From JBBQER01 sp052148155 (GTDB lineage: Bacteria > Actinomycetota > Acidimicrobiia > IMCC26256 > PALSA-610), in the NCBI GenBank assembly GCA_052148155.1, contig JBKQIY010000073.1, positions 1 to 33,051 of the forward strand: a stretch of DNA of 33,051 bases, written 5' to 3'. The notes beneath the pieces were generated by a model, which did no database searches, had not been told where the DNA came from, and worked only from the letters and a program-made list of their open reading frames with translations. A program made the translations under genes and the position numbers. Of the stretch, positions 30,731-33,051 are shown piece by piece (the stretch's first letter is position 1; each line of letters begins with the position of its first letter).

Positions 30731-31633
30731 GTGAGGGTAGACGCCGCCCTTGACCGGTTCTGCGAACTCGCAGACGACCGTCGGTTGGGCATCGAAGGTG
30801 TGCACGTGCTGCTCGACGAAGGCCGTTCCGCCGAGCGCCGCTGGATCGACGACATCCGTCGAGATGTGTTCTCGGTGTCGAAGACTGTGACATCGCTCGC
30901 GATTGGAATGCTCGAGGGCGACGGCTTGGTCAGTCTGGACGACTCTGTCCTGAGTCACTTGCCCGAGCTTGCCGACACGATGGCGCCTGGCGCTGAGGCA
31001 ATGACGGTACGGCACCTGCTGTGCATGACCGCGGGCAATGGATACCGCTGGGTGGATCCGGATGCCGATCACCCCGGCGATCCCGCTCGCGACTTCCTCG
31101 CGACGTCGCTGGTCGCGAAGCCGGGCGCGGTGTACCACTACGCGGGCGCAAACTCTTACGTCCTCGGCCGGATCGTTCACTCGGCCTCCGGACTGGATCT
31201 ACGGGATTTCCTACTGCCTCGGTTGTTCGGCCCGCTGGAGATCCACAATCCGCAATGGTTGCGGTGTCCGCTTGGCTTCCCGCTCGGTGCGATAGGCCTG
31301 CAGCTGCGAACTTCGGAGATCACCCGTATCGCGCACCTGCTTCTGCACGGCGGCCTTCACCACGGTGCCCGTCTCGTGTCAGCCGACTACATCTCTCGGA
31401 TGATCACGCAGACAACCCAGACCGGGCGGCCCGAGCCGGACAATCGGACCTACGGGCTCCACGTGTGGTTGTGCAGTCGCGACCAAGCGTGGCGTATGGA
31501 TGGCCTCTACGGACAGTTCGGGATCATGCTGCCGGAAAGCCACGCCTGCATCAGTGTGACGGCGCACTACCAGGGACCCACCACTGACATCCTCGACGCC
31601 GTTTGGGATCAACTAGTGCCGGCGCTGGCCTGA
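30731..31633 (+). CDS. Serine hydrolase, beta-lactamase / class C fold
   Basis: A 300-residue protein of the beta-lactamase-related (AmpC/EstB) family. The nucleophile motif S-x-x-K is S48-V-S-K51 in RRDVFSVSKTVTSLAIGMLE. The second motif region is YHYAGANSYVLGRIV, with Y137; the usual Asn two residues later is Gly, as in many esterase-type members. GLYGQFGIMLPES near the C-terminus supplies the third-motif region. No signal peptide is seen, so it is probably cytoplasmic; an esterase or peptidase role is likelier than antibiotic hydrolysis. The GTG at 30731 starts the protein close to the domain edge, and the Shine-Dalgarno is weak. Confidence 0.87.
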   Translation: MRVDAALDRFCELADDRRLGIEGVHVLLDEGRSAERRWIDDIRRDVFSVSKTVTSLAIGMLEGDGLVSLDDSVLSHLPELADTMAPGAEAMTVRHLLCMTAGNGYRWVDPDADHPGDPARDFLATSLVAKPGAVYHYAGANSYVLGRIVHSASGLDLRDFLLPRLFGPLEIHNPQWLRCPLGFPLGAIGLQLRTSEITRIAHLLLHGGLHHGARLVSADYISRMITQTTQTGRPEPDNRTYGLHVWLCSRDQAWRMDGLYGQFGIMLPESHACISVTAHYQGPTTDILDAVWDQLVPALA

Positions 31634-31902
31634 AGCGAGTTTGAACCGACCGAGACGCGACCGTCGGATCAACTCGTTCCAACAACGAAGAGACTCCTCC
31701 TACCCACCACCTTGCCGACGATCTTCGGCATCGCGGAGCCATGAAGCTCTCTCTCAAGAGCCACTCGCAACAAGACCGCTGTCGTTCTCCTAAGACGGAC
31801 ACATTCGGCTCCACGTCGGACGACTTACCCGATAATCGAGAGGTCTGTGGGCCGTGTCTGATCTTGACGTTGCATTGATGTCGCGAGTGCCATCATCGAA
31901 GG

Positions 31903-32154
31903 ATGATTTCGAGAGATCGTGGAACGCGCGACGCTGGGCGGTCCTTGCTGTTCGTGCTCGGGGGAATCTGGCAGGGCCTCGGGTTCGCCCAGTTTCTCGT
32001 ATTCCACCCGTTCTGGCGTGACGGCGCTTCGGCCCTCGACCACGTCCTCACCTTTGGCTGGATGATCGCGTTGGGCATCGGAACGGTTGCTTGCTTCCGG
32101 TGTGCCCGCCACGACTGGCGACCGGTGCACGAAGGCGACCACGCAACCCGATAG
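31903..32154 (+). CDS. Small two-pass membrane protein of unknown function
   Basis: An 83-residue protein with two predicted membrane segments (about 14-36, SLLFVLGGIWQGLGFAQFLV, and about 46-66, HVLTFGWMIALGIGTVACF). A short His/Arg-rich tail follows (CARHDWRPVHEGDHATR). No family was recognised. A GAAGG lies directly against the ATG, too close for normal spacing, so the start is uncertain. Codon use and hydrophobic periodicity support it as a real gene. Confidence 0.5.
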   Translation: MISRDRGTRDAGRSLLFVLGGIWQGLGFAQFLVFHPFWRDGASALDHVLTFGWMIALGIGTVACFRCARHDWRPVHEGDHATR

Positions 32155-32177
32155 CGCCGCGTCCCTGACGCGCGTTC

Positions 32178-32354
32178 TCATGTCGGCATGTCCCGACCGG
32201 CCGATCTCACTTCGCCAATATCGACGAGGTCGTATGTGTCGGCTCCGCAGTTGATACATGTCGCCATCGGATCGTCGTCCTCGTCGACCTCCGTTCGGAA
32301 GACGCGCCAGTGGTTGCCGCACTCGCATCGGGCTTCGTACTGGTGCTCCGTCAT
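32178..32354 (-). CDS. Small zinc-ribbon-like protein under a LexA-type box
   Basis: A 58-residue protein with C-x-C (ARCECGNHW) and C-x-x-C (ATCINCGAD) pairs that could bind one zinc. Between them lies an acidic segment (TEVDEDDD). Function unknown. The ATG at 32354 is chosen over one 9 bases upstream because the degenerate paralogue at 25284 starts at the same residue and because the promoter predicts transcription starting there. A 22-bp dyad matching the mycobacterial SOS box fills the space between the -35 and -10 elements, so DNA-damage control by LexA is likely. Confidence 0.7.
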   Translation of the reverse strand: MTEHQYEARCECGNHWRVFRTEVDEDDDPMATCINCGADTYDLVDIGEVRSAGRDMPT

Positions 32355-32361
32355 GAGCGGC

Positions 32362-32391
32362 ATGATACGAACATCTGTTCGTATCCGTCAA
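32362..32391 (-). promoter_or_regulatory. Promoter of the zinc-ribbon gene, leaderless
   Basis: On the minus strand TTGACG (32386-32391) and TATCAT (32362-32367) are 18 bp apart. The -10 is followed by 7 bases and then the ATG at 32354, so the mRNA would be leaderless. Confidence 0.65.
32364..32385. promoter_or_regulatory. LexA (SOS) box, perfect 9-bp arms
   Basis: A perfect inverted repeat of GATACGAAC and GTTCGTATC around ATCT. The core CGAAC-N4-GTTCG matches the actinobacterial LexA consensus TCGAAC-N4-GTTCGA except at the outermost bases. It sits between the -35 and -10 boxes, where LexA would block transcription. Confidence 0.7.
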
Positions 32392-32441
32392 CCGGGGCAC
32401 TCGCACCATGCCTGATGGTCAGGCGGCCGTATCGTCGGGCG

Positions 32442-33051
32442 ATGGCGGATTGGAATCAGCGTGAGGATTTCGACGACTTGCGGACGGCAACTGGTCGCGT
32501 CGAGGCGTTACTCCGCGCGAACGCATTGCCGGGCGACCTGCTCTCGGCAGAGTTCAAGGCCTTCTCGCAATGGAACGAGGACGGCATCATTCAGCACCTC
32601 ATCCGCCACGTCCCGATCGAAAATCCGAGATTCATCGAGTTCGGCGTCGAGGACTACCGCGAAGCCAACACCCGATTCCTGCTCGTCAACAACGGATGGC
32701 GGGGCCTGATCGTTGACGAAGGCGAATCGCATCAAAAGTTCGTCTACGAGGAGAGCACCCTGGGATGGCGGTATCCGATCGACGCCCGCCGCGCGTTCAT
32801 CACCCCAGAGACAATTGACGACATCTTTCGCGAGGCCGGGTTTGTCGGCGATATTGGGCTGCTCTCAATCGACGTCGACGGCATCGACTACTGGATGTGG
32901 AAAGCAATCGAGGTCGTGTCGCCTCGCATCGTCGTGGTCGAGTTCAACAGCACATTCGGAACCGACCACGCCATCACGATCCCATACGACCCGACGTTCG
33001 ACTACGCGGCGGCGCATTACTCCCATCTGTTCTTCGGCGCCTCACTCCCGG
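32442..33051 (+). CDS. FkbM-like methyltransferase-superfamily protein, 3' end outside window
   Basis: 203 residues are visible from the ATG at 32442. The start MADWNQREDFDDLRTATGRV leads to FSQWNEDGIIQHLIRHVP, a phrase typical of uncharacterised proteins found near polysaccharide-modification genes. FIEFGVEDYREANTRFLLVN resembles SAM-binding motif I of the FkbM superfamily. IGLLSIDVDGIDYWMWKAIE and VSPRIVVVEFNSTFG carry the later strands. The catalytic role is unproven. No Shine-Dalgarno is present; TATCGT six bases before the ATG may be a -10 of a leaderless start. A short dyad GCCTGA-TGG-TCAGGC lies at 32410-32424. Confidence 0.8.
   Translation, partial: MADWNQREDFDDLRTATGRVEALLRANALPGDLLSAEFKAFSQWNEDGIIQHLIRHVPIENPRFIEFGVEDYREANTRFLLVNNGWRGLIVDEGESHQKFVYEESTLGWRYPIDARRAFITPETIDDIFREAGFVGDIGLLSIDVDGIDYWMWKAIEVVSPRIVVVEFNSTFGTDHAITIPYDPTFDYAAAHYSHLFFGASLP

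Noticed and set aside
32410..32424. Dyad GCCTGA-TGG-TCAGGC as a terminator
   Set aside because: Only 6-bp arms with a 3-base loop and no gene ending into it; an operator is possible but unsupported.
1..33051. tRNA, rRNA genes and CRISPR arrays
   Set aside because: No T-loop/acceptor pattern, rRNA-like stretch or regularly spaced repeats were found by reading both strands; a tRNAscan or CRISPR search would settle it.

Overview
The window is high-GC DNA from an actinobacterium. The best guess is an uncultured member of the class Acidimicrobiia. This rests on secreted proteins built from repeated GYWL-type units, fibronectin-III and DUF4082 surface proteins, class III cyclase domains joined to AAA ATPases, an ECF sigma factor with a one-pass anti-sigma-like partner, a mycobacterial-style LexA box and several apparently leaderless promoters. 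Taxonomy is inference. No tRNA, rRNA, CRISPR array or intact mobile element was recognised.

Layout. 1-1124: a cyclase (running off the left edge) behind a cyclic-nucleotide-binding protein. 1234-3465: two tandem units, each a ~148-bp conserved leader followed by a secreted-protein gene; the second gene is broken by two in-frame stops. 3562-8923: two methyltransferases, a DUF1801 protein, a cold-shock protein with a strong terminator, and a large GYW-repeat secreted protein. 9077-9845: relics of an IS630-type transposase and a neighbour. 10295-13691: a fibronectin-III protein, an AHSA1/SRPBCC protein and a STAS anti-anti-sigma factor. 13870-18621: a relic of a signalling ATPase, a secreted protein, a truncated PIN-like gene, and a cyclase-ATPase split by one in-frame TAA. 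18826-19651: a HigBA-type toxin-antitoxin operon whose toxin is frameshifted. 19797-21250: an ECF sigma factor overlapping its anti-sigma-like gene. 21449-25159: a two-gene lipoprotein/phosphoesterase operon divergent from a MarR regulator, with a dyad over the operon's -35 box. 25165-26669: another lipoprotein gene whose end overlaps a dead copy of the SOS-type gene found at 32.2 kb. 27008-28052: an orphan flgC and a frameshifted DUF3303 gene, with two related ~51-bp direct repeats in the flanking DNA. 28639-29715: a secreted protein joining GYW units, a collagen-like Gly-X-Y tract and a BclA-like C-terminal domain. 29827-30359: a second toxin-antitoxin-like pair, with two compensating frameshifts in the toxin. 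30731-33051: a beta-lactamase-fold hydrolase, a small membrane protein, a zinc-ribbon gene under a clear LexA-type box, and a partial FkbM-like protein.

Three themes run through the region: surface and secreted proteins, cyclic-nucleotide and sigma-factor signalling, and decaying accessory genes. Many small accessory genes carry single-base frameshifts while all the long genes but one are open throughout. That suggests genuine decay, but consensus errors have not been excluded. The items most worth following are the duplicated leader, the SOS-box gene with its dead paralogue, the BclA-like protein, and the MarR-controlled leaderless operon.
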